A DNA stretch of 64,000 nt from Lepeophtheirus salmonis. Taxonomy: Eukaryota; Arthropoda; Copepoda; Siphonostomatoida; Caligidae. The notes under the pieces were generated by a model. It saw nothing but the letters and a program-made list of their open reading frames with translations. It was not told the DNA's origin and searched no databases. Both the position numbers and the translations under genes were made by a program. Shown in pieces: positions 1 through 10,335 of the stretch; the first letter of the stretch is position 1, and every line of letters begins with the position of its first letter. The DNA is taken from the NCBI RefSeq assembly GCF_016086655.4, contig NC_052132.2, positions 16,060,805 to 16,124,804 of the forward strand, read 5' to 3'.

Positions 1-465
1 AACTTGAGTTAAAAATGAAGAAATCTTAATTATAATTAGTGTAGAGTGGGACTTTAAGAGTCAACTTTAGTATGTAGACAAATAGTGTATATCCCAAAGG
101 ATTTTTGGGATGGAAATCTCCAGAATTCTCAAAGTCTTGCTGTTTTTTTAAGTAAAGAGTGTAGTAATGAGGAAAAACATTATTTTTAATGAATTTTTCT
201 TACATTAATTTACTTTTCTATTAATGTTTAGGGCTGTCCGCAGCATTATGATTTTTTTATGGTGGTTTATATAAAAAATTAATTTTTCTAAAAAAATTAA
301 AAACTATTATTTTTTTTTTAAATTACAAAATTAAATTTCACATATTAAATTTTTTGAAACATAAAAATCAAAAATTTTGAATTTTTTTGGAAAAAATTAA
401 AAAATAAAATAAAAAACCCATGCTGTTCAAAAAAAATTTGAAAAATTTAATTTTTAAATTTAAAT

Positions 466-1118
466 ATGGACTATTTTCTCTTTGTTGGTGTCCAGGGGCG
501 TTGCTAGCTTTCATAATTTAGAATGGGTCTTAAACCCATAATTAAATATTCAATTTTGGGATAAAAATTTCAAAAACTCAATTCTTAAAAAATTTCAAAA
601 ACTCAATTCTTAAAAAATTCAAAAATTCAGAACTGTTCTCATAAAAATTAAATTTGTTGGAAAAAGTTTCTAAAATCTAAATAAAAAAAAAAAAAATTAG
701 GAAATATTTTATTCCAAATATTAAATTTTTTAAAGAAAATTTTTAAAATCCATAACTATTCACAAAAAATTATTTCTTTTCGAAAAAAAATTAAAAATTT
801 TCAAATATTTAATTTTTTTGAAAAAAAAATTAAAATTAAATATTAAATTTTTTAGTAAAAAGCATAAATTTCTTTTTCAATTGGCATTCCAGAACGTGCT
901 GCATCTTTGTCATCAAAATTAACAGAACATAATCCACGAAACTAAAATACCGTCTAATTGGCTGTTACAGTATCAGAACCATACACACTATTCACATTTT
1001 CAACGACCTGGTTTGCGTTTTTACCTTTATCAAAAAAAAAAAATCAAAAATATGGACTATTTTCTCTTTGTTGTTGTCCAGAGGCGTTGCTAGTTTTCAT
1101 AATTTAGAATGGGGCTTA
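466..1118 (+). repeat. Duplicated AT-rich repeat segment
   Basis: Positions 466-535 and 1047-1118 are near-identical direct copies about 580 bp apart. Both read ATGGACTATTTTCTCTTTG, then a 'gtccag.ggcgttgctag' core, then 'tttagaatggg.cttaaaccca'. The DNA between them is A/T-rich filler. A third, weaker relative of the GGCGTTG core lies at 7632. There is no coding content. It looks like part of a dispersed AT-rich repeat rather than a gene. Confidence 0.7.
548..628 (+). repeat. Short tandem repeat, ~26-bp unit
   Basis: The unit 'tttcaaaaactcaattctta' plus a short A/T linker occurs twice almost perfectly, followed by a third partial unit ending in 'aaaattcagaa'. It is a local slippage or minisatellite-type repeat inside the AT-rich repeat block. 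Confidence 0.6.
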
Positions 1119-2041
1119 CACCCAAAAATTATCAATTATCTGCATTGTAGACCTGAATAGAAACAAATAATGGATGGTGAGCAAAAGAACCAGTGATAGG
1201 GATTTAGAAAGATACAGAGGAAGAAGAGATGAGGAAATAGTTAGATATAGAAGGAGAGGAAAAGAAAATGTTTTATTTCGGTCAAAAACAGGCTCTTAAT
1301 GACCTCGGAGTTCCAAAAAAATATCAAAGGAATATCCTTGGTTATTTTATACGTCTACTTTCCAAAGTTCAGTCTGATTTGTTCAACCATTTCGGATTCC
1401 CTGTGTGATAACATCAAAAAGTAACAGGCTGAGTCCAACAATCACAAAACTAATAATTAGTATAATCATTTTTTTAAACGAAATCTTATCTTTCTAACGG
1501 TATCTAGAGTACACCAATTGCACTTACAAAACGCTAGATAACATCTACACAAACTCAGAACAAATTCTAAATTAATTTTTTAATTCTCAAATTTGTCATG
1601 GGTTCATCAAAATTTTGCTTTTATTCGATAAAAGTTTAGAGCTCTTATTAACTATATTTTTACTTTCATTAAAGATAAACTCATAAAAGACTATTATGAA
1701 TTTAATGTTTGAAAATACTTGATATTTCAATCTATAAAAATAATATTTGAAAATAGTCGAAAAAGATAGCTGCGTATCTTTGTTTTAAGATTATTCATCA
1801 ATTCACAGACATAGATCTGAAAGATATTATAAGGTGTTTTTTTTTTAAATTGTCATTTTACAATTTCTTGTGTTGGGGTGTTTATAAAGCTCAGGGAAGA
1901 AGTGACGCTATTATTTATATGGAAAGTAACGTATGGTTGATATATGAAACTATTTTCTGTATCGTTGAGGTAGCTTTCAATTCTCAAAACATTTAAATAA
2001 TGATTTATACATGTTTTTACTACATCCAAAGGATTAGTGAG
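1119..2041. other. AT-rich DNA, no gene seen
   Basis: The only compositional feature is a purine-rich stretch at about 1185-1270 (AGAGGAAGAAGAGATGAGG-like). No transposase, RNA gene or convincing open frame was seen. Confidence 0.5.
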
Positions 2042-2126
2042 CTACACTTCAAATTCAAGAGCGGGAACAGGAACTCTCTGCTGCTTTGGTCGACGAATTT
2101 GCCTCTCATGTAGCTAGCCAATTTAG
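2042..2126 (+). other. Candidate internal exon of an unidentified host gene
   Basis: One frame reads a 27-residue hydrophilic, non-repetitive peptide with an even codon mix, rich in E, Q, A and S (core QEREQELSAALVDEFASHVA). It ends exactly at a strong donor, AG|GTAAAC, at 2126/2127. An in-frame TGA at 2038-2040 means the exon would start after an AG at 2040-2041; the polypyrimidine tract before it is only moderate. I do not recognise the protein. The peptide does not resemble any transposase motif found elsewhere in the window. If real, the window lies at least partly inside a large intron. Certainty is low because the segment is short and only one splice site is good. Confidence 0.35.
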
Positions 2127-2722
2127 GTAAACTAAAATGTTGGTTCCTTCAGAGACACTGTCATCTCTTTTTTGTGTGGAGAAACCGTAAGAAGATAAAT
2201 CTTTATTTCTTGTAAACGAATTTCACCAACTCAAATACGATTTTTTTTTAATATATTATGTAGTAAATTGACAAAATTTCACGTCAGCATAGGTTCAAAA
2301 ACTTAAAAACCCTTTGATCATACTCAAACTAATTATCAGGCTTAACTGGATGATAGTGCAGGAAACCTCACAAATACATGTTCCATAAGACAGTGGCTCC
2401 CAAATTTTTTCTCCCAAGGCACACTAAAAGACAGATACAAATTTATTAACACGTGTATTTTAATTAAACCAATCATTTGGATTATTATAAGGTATTGCAA
2501 ATAATGTATGGCTGTCACAAATCGTACGGTAAACTTGAACTGGCAATATGTTGAATTTAATTGCAATCATAAAGAATTGTCAAAATCAAATACGCGCGAA
2601 AAAATGAGGTTTTAATTGAGCACACTCCATCTTTCAGGCAGATCGGTGTATTTCTTATGGTTTGGTATTCGTTTGAATCGAGGAAGTGGAGTGATTTTCA
2701 AGAAATGGGCGGAAAATAATTT

Positions 2723-2981
2723 CGTGTGTTGATTAAGCATTACTTTATGAAATGCAAAACCCCTCAAGAGACTAAAAATAAGCTTGATAAACGTTATGGG
2801 GACTCTTCACCTTTGATCAGAACTGTCTAGAAGTGGTTTCAATTTTTTGGAGTTGTCATATGTGACAATATTGAGATTACTACTCTAAAAATCATTGATA
2901 AAATCCATGATATGGTAATGGTTGACAGAAGAGTGAAGGTGCATGAGATTGCTAGTGCAGTGGGCATCTCGAGTTGGAACC
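2723..2981 (+). pseudogene. Mariner transposase N-terminal fragment
   Basis: This is a remnant of the paired helix-turn-helix region of a mariner (DD34D-type) transposase, which binds the inverted repeats. The frame starting at 2723 reads RVLIKHYFMKCKTPQE, then a region ending in KWFQ after an in-frame TAG, then EITTLKIIDKIHDMVMVDRR and a KVHEIASAVGIS helix, matching the SETMAR-like/mariner layout. No catalytic domain follows, so only about 85 codons remain. The preceding bases (from about 2600) may be diverged 5' sequence. It cannot be active. Confidence 0.8.
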
Positions 2982-5074
2982 CTATATCCTTTATTATTAC
3001 GATCATTACTGCTGAGGTTTTAGCTGTTGCATTGCCATGATGGAAAATGACTTTTTTGTGGCCAATCGTGGACGTTTCTCTTGCAGCTTGGTTTTCAAAC
3101 AGGAATGGCTATGTGGTATTCAAGAATAATCAAATATTAATATTAAAGAAATATTGAGGCTTTGAAGATACCTTTTCTCCCAAGGTACTACTCCTTAAAA
3201 GATTCCAAAAAAGGTGACAACCAACACGAATTATGAGCTTGGAATTGTAAATAGTGAAATAGCATATCACATTGTAGATAAACGACAGGAAATTATAAAT
3301 TTTGGCAACGAAGAGCTTCAATGGATTTTTCCAAAGAATTTTTGGAGCTCGCAAAAATATTTCTTCGTGGTACTCAAAAAGTGAAATGAAATGTACGTCA
3401 TCAATCTAATGCACCATGCTTGTTGATTGTCCAAAGTGTTGTATAGTCTCAAAATTGATTTATTTCCGTCGCAGTTTAAATTAACTTCTAAAAATGAGAT
3501 GGAATGGAATATTTGTATCTTAATCGTGAAAATATACAAGGAAGCATAGATCTCTGCTCCTATAGTCAATTAATTAATTAATTTAATGCTCCCTTTAACT
3601 ATTAAAAATTTGATAACATCACTACATAATTATTCCAAAATCAATAGTGTAATTTTAAAAACGCTATATCAAAAACATTTTTAGTATTTATGATATTTAT
3701 CTAAATATCTTGTTGGTTTGACTCGATTAGATATTCGAGTCAATTTAACATCCAAAAAGAAAATATTGAAAAACAAGACCTTAATTCAAATAAAAAATGT
3801 ATCCACAAAAAATTAGAAGACTTTGCTACAAACAAGACATGCAATATCATTCGGATGCTAATACTCTCAAAAGATTTTTTTAAAATCGATCCAAAATTAT
3901 TGCCAAGTAACTATGATTACATGAAATCCCTCGAAATAATTGATGCTTTTAAAGTTATAAATTACCAGTCAGAACGATGAGTGGTACTCATCAAATAAAC
4001 TGTGGATCGTTAACAACTGACGAATTACATCTTCAATTCTTATTACAAGTCTTTGAAGTGTTTCAAAAAATGTATCCGGACTCACGAAAAAAATGTATCT
4101 AGGTTACGTAAGTATTTTAAACATATTACCAAGGGGAAAAAAATAACTACTTATTAATAAGTAGGTATATTGAATAATAACGCTTCGTATTTAAGTACTT
4201 CTTCGATAAAATTAAATTCTCTTGAAAAATTACAAAACATTTCACGATAATGCAGAAAGAAATCCAACTTTTTTTTTGAAAAAATGGTCAATTTTCAAAC
4301 TTTAAGGCCGTTGAGCTACCTCTAAACATTGTTCAATTTAGCTCAAACTTTGTCAATTGTATTTTTTTATCCAATGAAACGGATTTTGATCCGGCTACCG
4401 TATATTTCAATAACATAAAAAAAAAAACCACTCTAATAAACATTTGTACATTTATGTTTTTAAAGAAACAGGAAAAAGATACAAATAAAAATATGTATCG
4501 ATCAATTACAATTCAATCACAAACATTACTTAAACAGAGCCTTGTTTCCTGATACTTGAAGCATGATATTAAATCCACATCAATAATCATTTGTTACCTG
4601 ACTCTTACCCTCACCATTCCCTGATTCAGTTTCTTCATTTATCAAAAGGCCTTTCTCTGCTTTTTTGTATGAACATACAAAAATAAATATAAACAATCAA
4701 TTTATGACCCTCTTGAGATAATTTATTTTCTTAATACGAATCATCTGCTTCCTTCTGAAAAATACTGCATGCAATGAAGTAAGAGATTTATTAGTCAAGA
4801 TTGGAAATATTAGGTGAGGGGCAAAAAGTAATTTGTTATTTCCCGCCCTCTTTTTCTAAACTAAGTATATCCCGTTCATTATTGGTCCGTTGTATCATAC
4901 GAAAAGACGTTATGAAGGTGTGAGTGTATAGGTGTTAGTGTTGGGTTTATGTCCGAAATTCCTCGACTGGTCTGAGACTATTATGATTTTTAGTCTACCG
5001 AAATCATTCGGTACTCTATAGAAGTTTGCTCTGGACCAGTCTCAAAGAAACATTCGGTTTTAATCAGTCCAAAA
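2982..5074. other. AT-rich DNA, no recognised gene
   Basis: About 2 kb without a recognisable gene. On the minus strand around 4590-4790 there is a short coding-like patch (peptide GLLINEETESGNGEGKSQ followed by a GTAACA donor-like site), but it is too short and its acceptor too weak to call. At 4960-5110 there are GGTCT/GGACC-type words like those of the dispersed repeat family at 29560. Confidence 0.4.
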
Positions 5075-5160
5075 AAAAATCGATCTGGATCGGTCTTATC
5101 CAAAATTTGGTATAGACTGATTCTACAGATGAATTACTGATGACGTCAGTTGTCTTCCAA
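5075..5160 (+). repeat. Dispersed repeat (partner at 53578-53660)
   Basis: An 'aaaaaatcgatctggatc' block, then 'aaaatttgg', then 'atgaattactgatgacgtca', is shared in the same order with 53578-53660. The spacing is conserved to within a few bases, so the two are copies of one element rather than chance similarity. Confidence 0.65.
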
Positions 5161-5396
5161 ATAGTGAACATTGATAAAATAACGTCATTTGAAGTTAAAT
5201 GTCTTGGATAAATCAAAATAGGTAAGAAAATAAGAAGGTGATATCACTATTTTTCCTTTTTTCCTCTACTCTTCTAGTGTAGTACGTGTTGAGTAATATT
5301 CCTTCTTCTTCTCTTCAAAAGTTGGCTATAACGTGAGTACTATTTAAATTCAAGCGGCCTCCATTTGGATTCTTTGAAAGATACTTGAGTGAATCA

Positions 5397-5528
5397 TTAA
5401 TGTGCTTTACATGCACATTCCCATTTTTTCCTCCTTGAGGGATCCTTTGGAAAATGATGAACAATTATGTTGTTAGAAGAATCACAAATGACATCTGCAT
5501 AGCTGACAGTTTTATTGCGCGAATACAT
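5397..5528 (-). pseudogene. THAP-type zinc-finger fragment
   Basis: From an ATG at 5528 the minus strand reads 43 codons whose second half has the THAP signature: a cysteine at residue 15, IIVHHFPKDPSRRKKW with the conserved FP, basic run and tryptophan, and a downstream CAC. THAP domains are C2CH zinc-coordinating DNA-binding modules at the N-terminus of P-element transposases and of several host regulators. Here the first zinc-binding cysteine position is a tyrosine (residue 10), and the frame stops after 43 codons, before the usual C-x2-H and AVPTIF parts. A GTAAAG donor-like site lies at the end of the conserved part, so it could instead be a first exon. No other P-element sequence is recognised next to it. 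Confidence 0.5.
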
Positions 5529-5759
5529 TGTACTTTTTCGGAATGGCGAATCGGCATTATTATCGTAATAATAATAATCAATTAGTAATAATATATATAT
5601 TGTAAAATGTAAATAAGATATAATATGATACTCCAAGGATACCAAACTTCTCTCTCTTGGCCCACAACGTCGTCCCAGTTCTTAATTTTGGCCTTTTGGG
5701 AATTTGGATTTGATACCCTTTCTATTCTCTATGACGTCAAAATCTCCCTCTCTTGCCAC

Positions 5760-5835
5760 GCAGTCAGTACGATACATCAAATTGAAAATTTTAGCAAGCC
5801 CGATTACATGATGTTATAACCCTGTTGTGCCTGCC
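5760..5835 (-). repeat. Partial copy of the 27.4-kb MITE family
   Basis: Read on the minus strand it gives 'gggttataacatcatgtaat' followed by 'cgggcttgct', matching the left inner part of the complete 265-bp element at 27401-27665. A TTTTGACGTCATAGAG block on the same strand (around 5735) is also shared with that element, so the copy probably extends to about 5700. Confidence 0.6.
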
Positions 5836-7190
5836 GGCAGTTTTTTTTCTCTAGTTTTAATTTGTTTTTCTTTTAGTAACTTAAAGTATGAATCTTTGAA
5901 GTTTCAAATGTAGTGATTGATATCATACTATAAGGAAATGTGTTCGTACGTTATTTTCTTTTAATTATAATTTAAAATTATGATTACCGGCTGTGTTTTA
6001 TATGTTTGTGTTAAGTAAAATGGCATGCTTGTAGAAAAAACATACAAAAAAAACTATAGGTATACCTCACTCATAGGCACTTATATCAAACAATGAGGAT
6101 TGATAAAACCAGTCTGGATGTGAACTTTAAAAATGTAACTCAGAATTCACGAGCAAATAACAGGCATGAAAGTTATTTGTGCACATGTATATATAACAGA
6201 GCTTGTGTCTATCTATGTGTCCCTTAAATGTGTCCACAACGTTGGACCTAGGAGGCTGAAATTGCCTCTTTTGAACCTGGTCAGACTAAGACGAGGTACC
6301 AATTTTTTAAGGGGGTGGGTGAGTTAATATAAGGGGAGGGGAGGGATAATACTATACCCAAAACACAAAAACCCTTTTATGGAACTTAAAGAGACTATAT
6401 AGGGGGTTGAGTTATGAATTATAAAGTGACTGATGTCTCAAAAAACAACTCTACTAATCAATACATTATTTAAATTTATGCAAAATTAATAAAATTATGG
6501 GGAAAAAAGAAATCTGTAAAAATTGCAATTTCGTTTTTTTTTTCAGGTGCAAAAAAATGAACTTGAAATGAAATATTGGATTTTAAATGAAATAAGGATT
6601 GTTGAAATTTTTCTAGAGGTTCGTTAGCAAATAAATTTGATACATAAAATTGATGTGTAACTGAAATATCTGTAATTTTCCGAATAATTTTTCAATTTTT
6701 TTCATTTATTTTTCTTTTCTTTTCATCAAAAGTCAATTTTCAATTTTTAAAAAGAAATACCACAAGGCAATGCATTTTCTTTATAACATATTACATTCAA
6801 ACAGTAAAAAATAGATTATTTTCTATTTCCAGAACATTATAAAATAATTTTTGCAAAAATAAACAAGTTTATCGTGAGTTATTTTTTCAAGAGCATTGTT
6901 TTTTTTGGAAAGTACTAAAAAAATAATGTTAGGTTTGTCTTTCTCTTTAAAATGCAAATAAAGACTATTTTCAACGTTTTTTTTTCAAAATTAGTGCACA
7001 AAAGTTTTATAAAATTTTTTTTGCGATTTGGCTATTTTTTCACAAAAATAAAAGATGGACTTCTCACCTAGACAATTTTTTTATGTATTTATGTTTTTAT
7101 ATTATTTGAGGTTAATATTATAATTTTTTTTTATTCAATTATTTTGACCATTGTCAACGTGATTTCCCGGTCCCTCCTTTGCCCCATAAA
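5836..7190. other. AT-rich DNA, no gene seen
   Basis: Mostly A/T homopolymer-rich sequence with poly-T runs and no credible reading frame. A G-rich strip lies at 6308-6345. Confidence 0.5.
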
Positions 7191-7212
7191 CGCCGGGTAA
7201 CCCTTTGCTAGT
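7191..7212 (+). mobile_element. Possible Helitron 3' terminus
   Basis: The sequence CGCCGGGTAACCCTTTGCTA followed by GT contains a short GC-rich hairpin (GGGT-A-ACCC), then four bases, then CTAG|T. That is the structure expected at a Helitron 3' end (hairpin followed by CTRR inserted before T). A second similar end occurs at 46511-46530. No Rep/helicase sequence and no 5' TC end were identified, so the element body is not defined. Confidence 0.4.
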
Positions 7213-7629
7213 AATATATATATCTATATAAACATTCCCTACTATTCATTTAGTATCCAATTAAAATTAAGACCAATGTTTCATTAGTGTAGCCATAAGA
7301 TGATCTCTTCATCTCATTTGGATTTTTTACTTTTTTACGAAGCCTTAAATTTTATTTAATCAAAACCTACTCGAGCTCAATTCTCAAAAGGTTTTATCAA
7401 AGAGGAAAATACTTCAACTTTGAAGTAAAGAATGGAAACAATAATGATTAACTACCTAAAAGTGATGTAAATAAAATTATTTTTATTTTATCCGAATCTT
7501 TTCGAATAAGGTATAATGCATAGAAAACTAATGTTTTATAAATATATACAATATATGCTCTTGTGAGTCAACTCAATATAAATAAATTAATTAACATGTC
7601 ATTACTTTAAATATAAATATACTTATACA

Positions 7630-7830
7630 GTGGCGTTGGTAGGATTGGGCGTGGTTTTTTTCCGAAAAAAAATTAAAATAGTGAAATTTCTTGAAAAAAA
7701 TAAAAAAAATACATAGCCTATTCACAAAAAAACGACATTTTTCGTATTTTTTTTATTTATGATATTCAATTTTTTGAAACTTTTTTTTTTCTCAAAAATA
7801 CATAGCTATTCACAAAGAAATTTAATTAAT
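7630..7830 (+). repeat. AT-rich repeat with 'cata.ctattcacaaa' units
   Basis: It contains two 'acatagc-tattcacaaa' units (about 7712 and 7797) and a GGCGTTGGTAGG core similar to the 1081 and 496 copies. Related units occur near 730 and 11325. This suggests a dispersed AT-rich family with internal short repeats. There is no coding content. Confidence 0.45.
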
Positions 7831-8124
7831 CGAGACTTTACATGACACATGACACCACATTCAAGTTTTATAGTGGAAGAACATACATTGGAATTGAATT
7901 ACTATATTCCAGTAAAAAAAATATCCTTAATGGGGGGGCTACAGTCCCTGCAGACGTCCTGGTATATTGATGGGCTATTTTTACTTAATGTTCCATATAT
8001 CAAGAATAATAAGTTTTGTTTCTTTCTGAAGGATCTAAGTGTAAAAATATGGGAGTAAGAACAAAAAAGGCAACACATGTGTGATCTCCTCTGCACCTTT
8101 ATCAGTGTCGAGGAGTAGGTGTGT

Positions 8125-8225
8125 GTTTGTTCATATTTATTTGGTCCCGTCCAACCAGACCATAGGTCCTTTCGACTCTCAGTAATAGAACTGCAGTCTT
8201 CAGTCCTAAATAAGGGCCGATACAA
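8125..8225 (-). repeat. Dispersed GGACC-rich repeat, inverted copy
   Basis: Read on the minus strand it gives '...ggacctatggtctggttgg', then 'acgggaccaaataaatatga', matching the 'actggaccgaataaatatag' core of the copy at 29560-29690. It abuts the transposase fragment that begins at about 8262. Confidence 0.6.
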
Positions 8226-8261
8226 CAATTTGGAGAAGGTTGCTGATACTGTTTGCATCTC

Positions 8262-8562
8262 CATCTGGACTGCAAGAAGTCCCTTACAGCAAAAGAAGAA
8301 CAAAAACTTCAGCAGTAAGAATATGGGTGACTTCTGGCCTGTCACAATGTATCCCTCCTCCATCCCTAATCTAAAATCCCTGGACTTTGTAGTTAGGGGG
8401 TCTTGGAGGTGAATGTCTACTATTCACCTCATCCAAATTTGGATTTGCTCCAAGCTGCAATCATGACAGCGTTGTACGCCATGGACACTGCCTTAATCGT
8501 CATGAGCTGTTCGCTGGCGTGTGTAGGGTGTTATTGCTTGTGAAGGAGAACATATTGAATGA
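8262..8562 (+). pseudogene. Tc1/mariner-type transposase, C-terminal fragment
   Basis: This is the end of a DDE transposase. The plus strand reads a degraded CKKSLTAKEEQK segment (normally just after the second catalytic Asp), then FWPVTMYPSSIPNLKSLDFV (the WPPSSPDLNPLDF motif with the last catalytic Asp still present as LD). After a frameshift near 8400 it reads PHPNLDLLQAAIMTALYAMD. It closes at VIACEGEHIE and a TGA at 8560-8562, the usual family C-terminus. At least one frameshift and one in-frame TAA are present, and the N-terminal two thirds are missing. Fragments at 10071 and 39525 end the same way and appear to be the same or a sister subfamily. Confidence 0.75.
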
Positions 8563-8632
8563 CAAAAAATTGTGATAAATATAGTACTTCAACCATTTAC
8601 TAATTGGTTTTGAGTTTTTTTAGATTGAAAAT

Positions 8633-8690
8633 GATAGCGAGCACGATTACATGATTGCCTAACCTTGTATTTCTATTAAGCCTGGGAAGA
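8633..8690 (-). repeat. Partial copy of the 27.4-kb MITE family (one end)
   Basis: On the minus strand it reads 'cttaatagaaatacaaggtt' then 'a..caatcatgtaatcg'. This is almost the terminal inverted repeat plus adjoining inner sequence of the element at 27401-27665. Only this end is present. Confidence 0.6.
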
Positions 8691-10070
8691 TTTAGTTTTT
8701 GTTTTTGTTTATTTTTTTTATGTTTTTTTGAGTATTTAACCGGAACAATTTCACAGCATTCACAAAAACCTTGATTTATTTGGCAAAAACAAAGGGTAAA
8801 GATTTTTTTCGCTGCACCCAGTATATATAGGCCAACGATTGTATTTTTGTCATTTTGGAAGCGGGGCATAGATAAGTATAGTTACTGAGTTTATCAAAAA
8901 TAATGAAATACGAGGGAAATAAGTCAGCTGGCAACAAAATACACTCGGTATTTTGTGTTAGCTTGCTAACGCTCTGACTAAAAATTGAATTTGTGAACTT
9001 TATTTAGTGTTCAAAATAAACCCCATTTATTTATTCATAGAAATATAATTAAGACCCTAACTTTTTTCATAAGAAGAGTAGCTGTGATGAAAGCAGGGAC
9101 TTCATTGAGTACCAACCATGTCTTAAATACAAAGTAAGCATGGCTTGAGGCTAATAACTCCTTATTGACGAATAAATTACGTTAAATTATACAGTATTTG
9201 GAGATTCCATTTTGACAATACTATGTAAATAAATAAATATATATAGTTATAGCCTTTCTATATAGAAAAGGGAAGTTTTTTCAACCCCCTTCATCTTTCA
9301 TGTACATATATGTATGTAGTCTGAGTATCACCATCGTCAGAGAAATAGAGAAAAAATAACTTTTGCTTCATTTCTCAGTTTTCTTGTTTATATATCGGAA
9401 AATAAATAAGTATTATATTTATATCGGGAAAAGATAAGAGCAAACAACAACAACAACAACATTATTTGTTTATAGAGAGAAACAGCGATAAAATAAAAGT
9501 TATTTTGGATCTTATCTTACTTCTTATTTTTTTAAATTATATCTATATCAAATAAAAGCAAACACTATATAATCAAATATAAAATAAAGATATTGTCTCC
9601 AATATCAAATTTCAAATAATGCTTTCATTAAATAATGTTGTTTTTTTCAGTGTTTTTATATCAATATTACCAAAATATATATATTATGAACATAAATATA
9701 TATTTAGAACTCGAATGGCACATTCTGAGCAGTTTTTAGCGTTCAAGTGTTTATTTTTTTGTTCGCAACCTGAAGAAGTTTTTTTTTATTTTCTAAAAAT
9801 ATTATTTCATTTTTTTATTTAACTGATAAGCTTTTTACTGTAAGGGCATCTTTCAAAAGTCCATAAAATCTCAAGGCACCCCACTGTAAAATTTGATTAG
9901 ATATGAGACTGCATAGTGTATATACAAAAATTGGGTTAATTTAGACGAATAATACAAACACTTAACAATAATCAAAAAAAAAAAAAATGCTTAAGTACAG
10001 GGTATGACTAAATTAGGACAACTCAAAATCAATTTTTGATATAATTTAATACAACGCTTAGAAAGGTTTT
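8691..10070. other. AT-rich DNA with a CAA microsatellite
   Basis: A trinucleotide run (AAC/CAA, about six units) lies at 9443-9460. Otherwise no gene is seen. The text near 9860-9890 ('ctcaaggcacccc') resembles 2415-2428 ('cccaaggcacact'), but the match is too short to call. Confidence 0.45.
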
Positions 10071-10335
10071 TTATTCATTATGTCTTCCCTCACAAACAAT
10101 GTCATCCTCTATACGCTGGCGAACAGATTGGTGACTCATGATAGTAAAGGACATGCCCATGGTGTACAGCACTATCATGTCGGAAGCTCCTCGAATCCAA
10201 ATTTGGATTCAAGGTCTGACATAATTTTTTTTTTACGACACCTTAAACTACAAAGTCTGAGGATTGAGGTCAGGACTGGAGGGATGCAACATGTCCTCAA
10301 GAATATTGACAACAGCTTGAGAAAATTTAAAAAAA
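10071..10335 (-). pseudogene. Tc1/mariner-type transposase, C-terminal fragment
   Basis: Minus-strand reading gives EDMLHPSSPDLNPQTL (the WPPSSPDLNPLD motif, with the final catalytic Asp position not conserved), an in-frame TAG, then NPNLDS, an IVLYTMGM helix, and finally RQRIEDDIVCEGRHNE with a TAA at 10071-10073. The layout matches the fragment at 8262-8562 in the opposite orientation. A stop and a frameshift lie between the two conserved blocks. Only the last ~85 codons survive. Confidence 0.7.

Noticed and set aside
4590..4790. Possible minus-strand exons with GTAACA donor and tttttcag acceptor
   Set aside because: The two pieces do not join in a consistent frame and one ends in a stop within a few codons.
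7902..8363. A 153-codon minus-strand open frame
   Set aside because: It runs antisense to an identified transposase fragment and through an inverted dispersed repeat; no motif of its own.
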